From: Podocnemis expansa
Taxonomy: Eukaryota; Chordata; Testudines; Podocnemididae
Direction: 5' to 3'
NCBI GenBank assembly: GCA_007922195.1
Contig: ML682005.1
Location: forward strand, 22,898,514 to 22,962,513
Length of the DNA: 64,000 nt
Of this stretch, positions 22,036 to 33,270 are shown in pieces (position 1 is the stretch's first letter; every line of letters begins with the position of its first letter). The position numbers and the translations under genes were made by a program. The notes under the pieces are model-generated. The model worked only from the letters and a program-made list of their open reading frames with translations, was not told the DNA's origin and made no database searches.

Positions 22036-22640
22036 AAAACAAACCTTAAGGTCGTCCTAACCATCAGAGAAGTAAAGTTCTGGAATAGTCTACCAAGGGA
22101 AGTGGTGGGGGCAAAAACCTTAGGTGCCTTCAGAACCGAGCTTGATAAGTTTATGCAGGGAATGATATGATGGACAGTGTAGCTTGGCCATTGTCTGTCT
22201 TTTACTATTGGTGTAGCTTGGCCATTGTCTGTCTTATATTACTGGTGATGAGTATGATAGTGACCTGGGAAGGGGCATTAGATCAAGTGGGTTCTGAGTT
22301 ATTACAGAGAAGTTCTTCTTGACTGGCTGTTGTGCACTTACCCTCATGCTCAGGGTTTAACTTATCGCCATATTTGGGGTCGGAAAGGAATTCTCCCCCA
22401 GTTCAGATTGGCTTGGGCACTGGGGGTATGTTGCCTTCCTCTGTAGCATTGGGCATGGCTCACTTGCTGGTTGATTCTCTGTATTAAAGTCTTTAAATCA
22501 TGATTTGAGGACTTTAATAGCTCAGTTATGGGTTTGAGAGTCATTGTAGGAGTGGGTCAATGAGGTTTTGTGCCCTACACTGTGCAGGAGGTCAGACTAG
22601 ATGATCATATTGGTCCCTTCTGACCTTAGAGTCTGTGAGT
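22036..22640 (+). mobile_element. CR1 3' UTR and terminus
   Basis: Contains CTGGAATAGTCTACCAAGGG, CGGAAAGGAATTCTCCCCCA and the end AGACTAGATGATCATATTGG followed by TCCCTTCTGACCTTAGAGTC, the CR1 tail in sense orientation. A ~35-bp direct duplication (GTGTAGCTTGGCCATTGTCT, twice at 22178-22231) lies inside it. Confidence 0.9.
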
Positions 22641-23773
22641 CAACAGAAAAAATGTTTGGAGAAAAGGGAAATGTTTTAATATTAAATGGCTAATTTTCAA
22701 AGGCATAAGAAAAGGTTAGTGGAAGATGCCCAGAATGCCCTTTCTTGCTTTTAATTTTATTCTGTATTTGAACATGCTGCAGTTCAGCAGATCACTGTAT
22801 AAGAAACCTGTAGCCATGCAATGAGCTGGTCATTAGGAACTTTGCAATCATAGGTTTCAATTTAAAGGATCCAGTATGGCCTTTTTAAAAGAAGCATTTT
22901 GGGATTTAAAGCACAATGTGAGCTGGCATCTTGCTGAGCTCCTCAGTTACAGTGGTGCAGGTTACTCAATGTATTTGAAGCCCAGGAATCTGTGGGGATT
23001 AAATGAGAATTTCATGGGACCTATGTCTACAAATAAGATAGAACAGTGATTCCTTAGCCTTCCTACATAGAATACATGTGACATGATCTATATGTAGTAA
23101 AAGAAAGAAGCACATTCCAAATGATGAAATGGAAAAAGAAAGAACAGGCAATTCCATTCCCCTGAATTACTTAAATCCTTGGAATTATGACCAGAAATGG
23201 GGAAACTGAACTGACCTGGTTTATTGCTGATCAATGTGGTGTTTTTAACTCTGAACCTGTTTTCAAGTATTTATATATTATTTGTAGGACTCTGTTATTC
23301 CCAGTTGTCAATTTCTTTTTTGGTATGTACCTAAAGTAGAGTGCCACTGCAAAAATCCTTAATCTCAAATTTCAACGGTAGTGTAAATAGGTGTTTTTAC
23401 TCTGCCTTATGTCAAGTTGCAGTGACTAAATGCAAAGCTGAAATTGGATATCTACATCAAAAGGATAGAAAAAGTGTGATTGCTATCATGTGAGGTCCCC
23501 TCTATCTTTTCAATGCTTAGGTATAATGAGAGAAATGACTATAATTGATTGTGGCTTTAAAAAAATGTATTACTATTTCTGTAGTTTTAAAAGATGTTAT
23601 CTAGGTAAAGTTATTTGTAATAACTTTCTGGTTTTTAAATGAAGTGTTGTATTCAGAATATTGTACTTGACCAAAGATAGTATAGATTTTTTTTCTAAAT
23701 ATGAATTCATGTTATATGATAGTGAAGAATTGATCTTTGAAGTTCTTATAATTGGATAACCTTTACTATAGCT
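22641..23773. other. Unassigned sequence
   Basis: AT-rich; nothing recognised. Confidence 0.5.
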
Positions 23774-24366
23774 TCAAAGTGTCTGACATAGTGGGATTTT
23801 CTCCCATGAAAGCTCATGCAATAAATAAAAGTCTTAGGCTGTGTTCACACATAAACTCTTATTTCAAAATAAGTTATTCTGAAATAAATAAAATCCTTAT
23901 TTTGAAATAATTTAAATTGAAATAAGAAAATGTTAATTTGAAATCAGGAAAACCCTCAAAGTGAAATAGCATGCCCTGAGTGTGGACATGCTATTTTGCA
24001 TCAGGAGAGGGGCAGCATGGGAGGTGTGGCAACATGGCCCCCTCGCTGGGCCTTCCCCCACCCAATATATACAAAAAGGAAGGCACCCTGGGAAGGAGAA
24101 GGGCAAAAGTGTTGTTTCAAAATAACCGTTATTTTGAAATAACATGTCCGAACGGCATTGTTTCAAAACAACCATTTCAAAACAACGGCTATTTCGATTG
24201 CATGCGAGGTTTTACTGTTTCAAAATGACGGGTGTTATTTCGAAACGATGGGGTCCCATCGTTTTGAAATAATGAAACGTCGTTCAGACATGCCTGGCTT
24301 TATTTCGAAACAACGGATGTTACAAAACCTAGACTAACTAGACTAACACATCTGCCCCTTTGGAAC
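23774..24366 (+). mobile_element. Foldback-family retroposon, copy 3, interrupted by a MITE
   Basis: The left piece (23774-23836) reads GTCTGACATAGTGGGATTTT, CTCCCATGAAAGCTCATGCA, AATAAATAAAAGTCTTA. The right piece (24320-24366) reads TTACAAAACCTAGACTAACT and ends GCCCCTTTGGAAC, the family's 3' end. Together they form one sense-strand arm split by the MITE at 23837-24319. Unlike its relatives this copy keeps only one arm. Confidence 0.7.
23837..24319. mobile_element. Foldback MITE (TTATTTCGAAATAA-rich) inside copy 3
   Basis: Starts GGCTGTGTTCACACATAAAC. The interior is full of inverted TTATTTTGAAATAA words, and GTTCAGACATGCC near 24282-24294 is inverted relative to the start. TTA on both sides (23834-23836 and 24320-24322) could be a 3-bp Harbinger-like TSD, though about 25 bp follow the visible right terminal repeat, so the exact right end is uncertain. 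ORFs here are artefacts of the arms. Confidence 0.65.
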
Positions 24367-26433
24367 TTACATACTCTACAATACATTATTGTTATGACGT
24401 CATGTTTCCTGCAGCATCATGGATGTGCATAGATGTGAAGCATATTTCCAGGTATTTTACTTGACTCAGGGCTCTCTCTCAGCAGGGAGGCTGCAGAGGT
24501 ACATGACAAAGCGAATGCAAATTTAAGCTTGCTGGCTCAGGTGGAACAAAGAAAATCACCTTGGGCCAGGAAGAGGAGGGGTTGAGGAAGGTTTGGACAC
24601 AGATACAAATACTTTGTATTGTTAGAGGCTTTTTGACAGAGAAACACCTTCAGTGATAACAACTTTCCAAGAGACTGGTCCTACCCACATGGCCTGCAGG
24701 TCCAAGACTGGCTGAACACCACCAGCAGCCAGTCTCGTGGACAAGAATGATGAGAATATACTAGAGAATGAGACAAGACAATTATATAAGGGTAGGTTGC
24801 ATTTTATGTCTTTTATTTGACTATGATAATTCCTGACCATTTTATTAAATGATTGCACATTCATTTGCTATATACTCACTTAAGATCATGTTGTAATCAA
24901 TAAACCAGTGTTTGTTTTATCTAAAGCTGTGTGACCTTTAGAGGGCATGAGAGGGCAGGGCTTGGTCATTCTCATTTTCTTTGATAAATGGGTGAACTGG
25001 AGTCTGAGTCTACAGTGGTAGGGGAAGAGTCTCAGTCCATGTTGGATGGAAGTTCCTGATGTGGCATGTGGGAGCTGGGGGTACATTCTGGGGACTGACT
25101 CCTGAGTGGCTGTAGAGTGCACACCCACTGCCTGGGACCAATTGCATGCAAGAAAGTGGCATGGACTGAACCAAGAATGGGGATCCACCTCGTGAAATAG
25201 GGTGAATCAGGGCTTGGGAGTGGAGATCAGGGGGTCACTGCTGCACACCAGACCAGATTCAGGGAAGGGAATGTCACAGCCACAGGAAACTGCTAGCTGA
25301 ATTTTAAGACTGAATACCTGAGAAGCTTTTGTTGAATGTGCAGTCTCTTCAGGGTTTCTAAGTAAAGTCTGTGTGTACTAGGAAAGTTTACATCATAAAA
25401 CATGCCAAATGCAAGTAGCTAAGGAATAAAGTCCAACATTGTCTCTCTTTCTTCTTCAGTTATCATCATCTTAACAACTATGCACAGAAATCTATGCATG
25501 TGCATGACATAGAGGCTTAGCTGAGTTTAAAACTTTGCTTGAGCGGTTTTGTATTAGCCTTGTAAGTTCTATGCCACTTGTCACAAAAGTTATCCACTTT
25601 TGTTTGGGGCTGATTTACTGTGCGGGCCCTGCATCATCATGTCAAAAGTATAAAGCAACTTAGCAGACTCTAAAGCTTCCATGAATCTCTGTGATTTTTA
25701 GTGATAGAGAACCAGCAGCAGTGTCATAAGGAAACAAAGCTGCACAGTTAGAAATTGCCAAAAATTTCAGTCTACCTCTAGCCCGGAGCACTGTGACAGA
25801 AAGTTTTCAAATTAGTGTTTATAAAAAACAGGCTGTAGGTTTCTTCCTCCCCCCCTCACCTCCATTGGTCTGTTCTGAAGACAAAAATGAAGTGGTTCAG
25901 CAAAAATCTGAGATCCAGAACAGATTAAAAATAGTGAACTTTTGCGTGATGGTAATGCATATAAATAGGTCAAGTATGTTTTCAAAAAAGGGGTTGTTTT
26001 TTGTTTGGATTTCTTAATCAGTGGTTGAGGAAGAATTGTCTTTTGAATGGAAAAATTTATATAAAACAATACAAAAGAAATGTAACACAAATGCTTTGAG
26101 TTTATTGTTAAAATTCATGCAAAAAGAAAATACTGCTTGTGTGGTTCATAGCCTTACTAGACCATAGGTTGTTTATTGAAGTGAAGAGTAGCCCAAAATG
26201 CTGGTCTACAGGCACTAGAGACCCAAGCTTCTCTTTGCATGTGTAAAAAACTTATCCCACCATTTTTACTGCTGTTTCCAGTGTAGAAAGCCTTAAATAA
26301 AAGGGTTATTAAGCTTAGCAGCCTTGTCTAGACTGTATGGAGATGCTCAATTTTTAAATCAAAACTGGATGTTTTTCTAAAAGATATACTCTAGTCCAAA
26401 GGGAATTATCTTGGGAAATTATATAGCCTCTTG
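24367..26433. other. Unassigned sequence
   Basis: No gene or repeat family recognised. A short run of C lies at 25850-25855. Confidence 0.5.
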
Positions 26434-26660
26434 CCAAGTCTGAAGGGGTAGCCATGTTAGTTGAGTTCAGAAAAAAAACAAGGAGTCTTGTGGACTTAAA
26501 GACTAACAAATTTATTTCTTGCATGAGCTTTTGTAGGAGAAAATCCCTTTTCCCCCATTGTCAAAGCATCTGACAAAGTGGGATTTTCTCCCATAAAAGC
26601 TCATGCAAGAAATAAATAATAAATTTGTTAGTCTTTAAGTGCCATGGGACTCCTTATTTC
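26434..26660. mobile_element. Foldback retroposon, copy 4
   Basis: Two clear arms. On the left: GGGGTAGCCATGTTAG, ACAAGGAGTCTTGTGGACTT and GCATGAGCTTTTGTAGGAGA. On the right: TCTGACAAAGTGGGATTTTC, TCCCATAAAAGCTCATGC and TTAGTCTTTAAGTGCCATGG, ending GGACTCCTT. The arms pair over about 90 bp. The right arm has the hammerhead-like block with the core reading CTGACAA. Confidence 0.8.
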
Positions 26661-26740
26661 CAGGGCCTGTATTATACAAGAGGACAAACTAGATGATCAC
26701 AATTGTTCCTTCTGGCCTTAGAATCTATAAATTCACGAAA
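26661..26740 (+). mobile_element. CR1 3' terminal fragment
   Basis: ACTAGATGATCACAATTGTT and CCTTCTGGCCTTAGAATCT match the sense CR1 3' end. Confidence 0.75.
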
Positions 26741-26982
26741 AATTATGAGGAAAATAACAGTTGACTTTAAAAGAAGGGGTTGAAATAGGGATACCATGTT
26801 TCAAGTTCCCAAATGGAGGACACTGCAGGGAGGAGGGGAAGGGTACAGCTTCTATTGCACACTTTCTTTCAACTTCAAATAACTGGAAAGTAGTTGATTG
26901 CTTATCAAGTAGCCATGAAAGTCTTTACAAGAGCTGTGCCTGAAGTTGTATTGTACAAACAGGATCCCTTTCAGTGACTCAG

Positions 26983-27120
26983 TCACCAATACATTACTTC
27001 TGTGCTGCTGTTGGTGGTGCTGCTGCCGTGAGAGCTGGGTTCCTGGCCAGCAACTGCCAGTCTCCCGCCTCCCACTTCTCAAGGTGGTGCCACCAGCAGC
27101 AGCAGCAGCACAGAACTAAC
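26983..27120. repeat. GC-rich inverted repeat with CTG/CAG arms
   Basis: The left arm TTCTGTGCTGCTGTTGGTGG and right arm CCACCAGCAGCAGCAGCAG to CAGAAC are inverted and frame a GC-rich loop. It is probably the core of a non-autonomous DNA transposon, because the right flank (AACGTAAGGGTGGCAAACC) resembles flanks seen in reptile repeats, but its ends are not defined. Confidence 0.5.
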
Positions 27121-28125
27121 GTAAGGGTGGCAAACCAGTAAACATGCACGCTGCTGTTGGGACAGCCATGTAGTCTAGTCAGGGTTGCTGGGAATTGCAG
27201 TTTTACAAGAATCAATGTTGGGGAGAGGATGAGCAAGGAAGAATCAAAGACATTGGTTCATATTTCAAAAATCTGCCTAGACAGTGACCAAAGGACCAAA
27301 AGAAAGGTGATGTCTGAAAAAAACCCAGATGTATGGTGATCTTGGTGGAATGATTCTTAGAGTGATTTTTCTCTAGCCTAGAATCATTAAACTTACTGCT
27401 TAACAGCTGATTGCAAAGTTTTAAATGTCTCTCTAATTTCTTTCCATCTTCTGCCCCCTAACACTCAATTCTTAGCCATTATTTGCAGGATTATTATGTG
27501 ACTAGATAGTTTAGTTAGTATGTCAGAGTTTCACAGGGAAAAACTGTACATGCAAACTGGAGAATTTGCCAAGTGGTTAGTTGGGTCAAGTGCTAAAAAT
27601 GATGCAGAAGAATGACCAAGCTGTTAAAGAACAAAAACAGCAGTGGTGGGGCCCTTTGGCGAGTTTGTCATTCAGCCAGATCTGGTAAAATCTGATAAGA
27701 GAGTAACTGCCATAGATATTTAGTCATGACCATAATAGGGCCATTATTCTTCAGTCCTTACTGATGTGAAGTCAGTGGTTGATTACTTTCATCGTAAAGT
27801 GAGTGCTGCACAACTGACTCTAGATTTCCAGTTTCCTCCAGTAGCAGTAAAAATTATATTGCTTTCTTGAGATATGTTAGGGAAAAAAAAACTAGCCCTG
27901 TGGGTTCTTTGTTTGTTTGTTTCTAAATTCAGCCTATTATTTATTTGTCTTGTTTTGGGTGGCTTTCATTATATCATGTCTCTGTTAGCATCCAGTTAGT
28001 TTAAAAAAAGTGTTATATTTGAAGAGGATTTCTGCTGACTCAGTTCAAAGGGAATGGAGAACTCAGTTGCTTCGGTTTACAGTAAGTATCTGCAACTCAC
28101 TGATGAAATCATAACAAGTGATAGA
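27121..28125. other. Unassigned sequence
   Basis: AT-rich with a short (TTTG)n tract near 27909-27921. Nothing else recognised. Confidence 0.5.
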
Positions 28126-28138
28126 GGGTATAGAATAG

Positions 28139-28299
28139 TTCCAAAGGGGTAGCCGCATTAGTCTAGTTCAGCAAAACAAGCAACGAGTCCTGTGACACTT
28201 TTAAAGACTAACAAGTTTATTTATTGTTCCCCCATGTTCAAAGTGTATGACAAAGTGGGATTTTTCTCTCATGAAATCTCATGTAATAAATATTTGTTA
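28139..28299. mobile_element. Foldback retroposon, copy 5, with perfect 13-bp TSD
   Basis: Begins TTCCAAAGGGGTAGCCGCAT, includes AACAAGCAACGAGTCCTG and TTTTAAAGACTAACAAG, and turns back into GACAAAGTGGGATTTTTCTC and CTCATGTAATAAATA. It is flanked by GGGTATAGAATAG at 28126-28138 and 28300-28312, identical over 13 bp. A TSD of that length points to target-primed reverse transcription and not cut-and-paste transposition. Confidence 0.88.
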
Positions 28300-28312
28300 G
28301 GGTATAGAATAG

Positions 28313-29199
28313 AACAGATAATACTGTATGGCTGCCCAGTGACAGAAAGTACCTTTTTTAAACCAACCTAGAACCCAGTACACATGGAGGTTTATAAAAA
28401 AAATTTAAATTCATTAAACTTATTTACATTCCTTTAAATAAAGAATATGGGAAAGACAACTTCTCTGGGGAAAATCTAATCACTTAAAAGCTCCATCACT
28501 ATTCAAAACTGCTTTTGAAGCTCTGTTTTATAAACAGAGTCCCACTGTATATCATTGACACTGGAGAGAATAAGCATCCAAGTAGGTTCTCATGAGGACC
28601 TCTCCAGGACCATATAAGGAGAAAACTGCAAATCTGTTGTTCATATAATTGTGGAGTGTAACTGTGTACTCTCTGACCATACTTGTACATTCTAAACAGC
28701 AGGGCTAGTACTTTTAGTATGTTTTTGCAATGGTAACAAGGATTTGTGTGTCGTCATTTGCACAAATCACTATCATGTTTGTTTTTTTCTGGCTACGCAA
28801 CTGAATAAAGATTGTACTGGTTGTGGTATTCTAATTTCAAGTGACTAGTGGTATTAGGTGCCTCAGTTTTGGGATGTCCATCTTCAAACACTTTAATCAG
28901 GGAATATTTTTCAGAGGAATAGGGTTTTTATATCAGATCCTTTGAAACTGAGGATATTGAGGTTATTTAGTCACTTTAGATTAGAAGATCTTCGCAACAG
29001 TGTGACTATTCATATACAGATACACATACATACATAATACATATAGTGATTAGAAGTATATATATTAGAAAGCCATAGTGATTAGAAATACGTGTGTGTG
29101 TGTATGTGTGTGTGTGTGTCTAACCACTATGGTCTAGCTCTACAGTACTTGCTTAGTCTTTACTCATGAAAACATCTGTATTGCTTCCTTACCCTAAGA
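28313..29199. other. Unassigned sequence with TA/TG microsatellites
   Basis: Imperfect CATA/TATA repeats at about 29014-29066 and (GT)n at 29092-29118. No gene or repeat family recognised. Confidence 0.55.
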
Positions 29200-29207
29200 G
29201 TTCACAT

Positions 29208-29464
29208 TTAGAGCCCTGCATGGATACAAATACGTGGATCCATATCCGACCTCCATCAGCAAGAAATGGCCTGTGGATATTCATGTTGTATCCGTGGATG
29301 CGGATATCCGCATATTTGCTGGGCTCTAGCTCTGTGCGGGTAAAAATATGTGGATCTGTATCCGATCTGCATCCACAGGAAATGGTCCACGGGTATCCGT
29401 GTTGTATCCATGGATGTGGATATAATGCGGATATCTGTGGATATCCATGGATTTGCAGGGCTCT
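29208..29464. mobile_element. MITE with internal tandem duplication
   Basis: The ends AGAGCCCTGCATGGAT and ATGGATTTGCAGGGCTCT are inverted. The flanks GTTCACAT (29200-29207) and GTTCATAT (29465-29472) differ at one base, which fits an 8-bp hAT-type TSD. Inside are two tandem units about 117 bp apart (GTGGATCCATATCCG near 29234, GTGGATCTGTATCCG near 29351), each with GTTGTATCC and TGGATG-GGATAT words. Overlapping ORFs in several frames come from this repetition. Confidence 0.75.
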
Positions 29465-29472
29465 GTTCATAT

Positions 29473-30844
29473 TCTACCATATTTTATATGAGGACTGTAT
29501 TTTTCTGACAAGTGACAGGGGAGCCCATGGATAAGTGTTTGAGGACTAGCTCCTCATAGTCAGTTTCAGATAGGGAAAAATGGAGTGAGTTGCATTGTTT
29601 TTCACAAGTGTTTTAAATTAGAAGAATGAGAAATACATTTACTTTTTTTTATAGTGACTTGCATCATCCGAGAAATATTGCTGATCTCAAAAAAAAAAAA
29701 AAAAAAAAAGTTTAACATCGTCCTTGCACTCAGGTGTTTATATCAATTCTAACTTGTACATATTATTCTCAATCTTCACTCTTCTTTACCCAAGCTAGAG
29801 TTAACTTCAAAGTGGTATCAATCATCATGTTTTATTGGGCAGAAGACGATCACCAAATGGGATCAGGCACTTTTATTTCATAGGACAGTATTACAAAAGT
29901 GGGCTAATTATTTTGTTAGGGATTACATCTTCCCCGAACAATTATTGGAGACTTGTATTGGAGTCAGGATACTGAACTAGATAGGCTGTTGGTTCATGCT
30001 AGTATAATTATAGCCTATGCCCTGTAGTATGTTCTATCTAGCACTTACCCCGGTATATCAGACCATAGTTTAGGAGACATTATTTGGTCCATAAATATTA
30101 GTTAGTGTTAAGTCATTTGTTTATTATATTTCAGGGAGTGTGAACCTTTCATAACAAGACCTAAAAGCAGGTAATATTTGCCTGCTTTGGAAGTTCATTA
30201 TTATATCAGAAGTTGGATGAAATTTGCCAGGGTTCAACATCCCAGCAGGTAGATAAGAGGGTGTATTGTGGGAGCTTCAAAAGGCAAACTGGTTGAAATT
30301 TGGGTGAAAAGAGGAATTGCTTTAGATGTAGATCTCTCTGTTCCAGAGTTAAAGGGTGCTGAGAGGAAAGGTATCTCAAGTGTCATTGCTTTAGGACAAG
30401 AGGATTCAAAGACTGCTTGGAGTTTGAGAGAGGGACGAGGTTTACTTTGCTAATCTCCTAAAATGCCCAAGAAAGGAATGGAAGGATACTAGCCTTTCCA
30501 TCTCTGAGGTGGTATTAAGAGGACAGAGGAAGCCCAGGTGTGTTAGACATATGGGGGGCCTGTGGAGACAAGAACCTAAGTTTTCTGAGTAAAATACTTG
30601 ATAAAAATTTGTGAACCGAAGTAATTTAGCTTTGATAAACCCAAAACAATGCCTACCAGTTTGGCTAGGCATATTTCAAAACAGAATAATTTGTTTACCT
30701 AGGAGGGGTTTGGTAGCAGTGCTTTGCAAATAATCAAAATCAGGCTACACATTTGTAATTAGATTTTAATTCTAATAAAGCCTGAAATAGCTCATCACTG
30801 AATATGTGCTTTGTGATGCAATTCTGGTGTTATTTCTGTGCACC
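29473..30844. other. Poly-A tract, small CR1-like fragment, otherwise unassigned
   Basis: A homopolymer lies at 29690-29709. GGAGTCAGGATACTGAACTA at about 29960-30003 matches the CR1-related 3' end at 18420. The rest is not recognised. Confidence 0.55.
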
Positions 30845-31110
30845 CTAGACCAGAAGGGACCAATGTGATCATTTAGTGTGATCTACTGGACAATGCAGGC
30901 CATTGAACCTCTCCTACTTCCTCCTGCAGTAAACTTCTAATCTATGACTAAGTTATTAATGTCCTCAAATCATCATTTAAAGACATTAAGGTATCAAGAA
31001 TCCACCAGCAAGTAAGTCATGACCCATATGCCACAGAGGAAGTCAAAAAAAAAAATCCCAGGGCTTTTGCCAGTCTGCTGTAGGATCTGCCTGTGTTTTT
31101 AACACATGTT
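30845..31110 (-). mobile_element. CR1 3' UTR and terminus
   Basis: CTAGACCAGAAGGGACCAAT and GTGATCATTTAGTGTGATC are the antisense CR1 3' end. GAATCCACCAGCAAGTAAG and GCCACAGAGGAAGTC continue the 3' UTR on the minus strand. Confidence 0.82.
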
Positions 31111-33024
31111 CTAGTAAGGAAGCTGGTGCCTCATCCAGTATCCCATGTAGAACATTTTCCTCATGGCAAGTGTGAATGAGCTCAACTTCTCAGCTTCCCT
31201 TTTCTCCCCAATAAATAATAAGCACTGCTAGCTGGGTTGAACTGTTTGTTGTTCTCCTGAAGGGAAGGGATCTCTTGCTGTAAAGCAGGTCATTTACAGG
31301 CCTCCACTAAGCTCCCAGCTGAATGGGGGCAAGTAGATTTCCACAAACAGCCTTCCCACCCCTGAGTACCCTAACCTAGAAATCCCTACTCCTCCTCAGG
31401 CACATCTCCCCACCCAATTAAACTGGCAACTATCCTGCATTCTTCCAATCTCCCCATACCCACTGAACCCCTGGTGGCTGCTTAGTACAATTGTCATAGG
31501 AAGCTTTTCAAAGTGTTTGCAGCTGCTCAACGCAAAATCCAAGTGCTAAAGCATGTTAATCAAATCCTGCAGTAATGTTTGCTTAAATTAATGCAAATTC
31601 AAGCTGGGCTGGCTTCACATAACTCTAATTAATTGCCTAGCAGAAAACTACAATTTTCTGGTCAGTCATTCCACTGGCTTCTTGCAAAGTTCATAAATGG
31701 ATTCTGCATTTGTTATTTTTAGCCTATGAACACTTCCATAGACTTAGCATTGAGTCTTGACTGTTCTTTATTAGCTACGTTCCCTTGCCCAGTCTGTGGT
31801 CCAGGGATACTGCCTTGGGCCATTAGCAGCATCTGGCAGTGTATATAATGCAGTGTACGCTGGGGCATGTTTATATCTAAATCTTAGGTGTTGAAGTTAG
31901 AGGTCATTCCACTTCATATAAGCTTCCTGAAGTATCTTGTTTTAAACTTGCAGGGAGCAATCGCAGTCATGGGTTAGTGGTCATTAAATACTTCTGTGTA
32001 GTATGTTCTGAACAACTCTAGCATGAAGTTCTGCTTCCTAAAAATATTGACTATAGGCAAGAAGACAACTTTGCTTATCTCCTAAAAATGCCTGGGAAAG
32101 AAGTGGAAGAGTGCTAGGCCTTTGCTCTTTGAAGCGGTATTAGTAATGGTGAGGGAGCCCAGGTCTCTTGGACATATAGGGGTTGTGATCTAAAACACAT
32201 TGAAATTAATGGAAACAGTCTCCATGAGGTCAGTGGATTTTGGATCAGGCCCTGGTAGGGAAAACTTGAAAAAAAATCGATGAAAAGATAAGGTTGATGT
32301 AAAGACTGGGTTTTGATGGAATGATACATTTCAAAGCAGTAGCTGACACTTAACCATATGGTTAAATCTCTGTACTCTGTGCTTCTGTGCATACTGCTGA
32401 TGATATAGTTCCTCTTCTACAGTAAAATGTCTCTGTTTAATATGTTTTGCTATTTCTTCTCAGTTAAATACATTGGAAAGAAAAACTCCTATGAGACAAT
32501 TCTGCAAAGCCTCTTCTGTGTGAAGATATCCTTTATTATTGGCAATATCAGATACAAAATATGTTGTGGTTGCTCATTTGCAAATGTGCTTTGGTGTGTT
32601 AAACACTCAGGAACTAAAAGGTTCTTGGATTAAACCTGTAAAAGTTTTGGGTTTTTTTGTCTCATATCATCCACAAAGATCTCTCTGTAAGAGTGCAATG
32701 CCACTTTGGTGGGCAACCACAGCTGCAGCATACCATATAAAAGAAATCAATAACATCTTGCTCACAGCTGATGCAGTTACAGTCTTAGTGCCAGGTAGTT
32801 GGAGTAAGCATCACGCACCCAACAAAGTCTATAGTACTAATAACTCTTTTCATAGTTAATTCTGTGACTGGGTTTAGATGTTGCAGCTGAAAGACTCAAA
32901 TTTACAGTATGAGATTTTCCCTCAAAACAGGGAGGGAACACATTTCAGAAGGCCAAGGACCCACACCTGCAACACTTACTCAAGTGTTTTCAGAAAGGAC
33001 ACCTTCACTGGAATTAAAGACCCA
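31111..33024. other. Unassigned sequence
   Basis: No recognised repeat. The plus-strand ORFs near 32427-32859 overlap each other, lack any domain and are not called. Confidence 0.5.
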
Positions 33025-33270
33025 TGGCGTGGCCAAGGCTGGCCTGAATCAGCTGACTTGGGATCTATGGGTTTGATTAATGGGGCTGTAAGACTGCTAT
33101 ATAGGCATACAGGTTCAGGCTGGATCCTAGGCTCTGGGACCTTGTTCAGAGCAAATGCATCAGAGCCCAGGCTTCAGCCTGAGACCAAATTTCTACATAG
33201 CAGTTTTACAGCCCTGCTGTAGCTCAAGCTTGGCAAGCCAAAGTCAGTTGACCCAAGCCAGCTGTGGATG
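33025..33270. mobile_element. Foldback MITE
   Basis: The left arm (AATCAGCTGACTTGGGATCT, GGGGCTGTAAGACTGCTATA, CAGGCTGGATCCTAGGCTCT) is inverted relative to the right arm (AGAGCCCAGGCTTCAGCCTG, TACATAGCAGTTTTACAGCC, AAGTCAGTTGACCCAAGCC). The hinge is near 33145. The pattern is common in turtle and crocodilian DNA; the TSD is not resolved. Confidence 0.75.

Noticed and set aside
32427..32859. Overlapping plus-strand ORFs of 68 and 106 codons
   Set aside because: No domain, no splice signals I could support, and AT-rich sequence where ORFs of this size are expected by chance.
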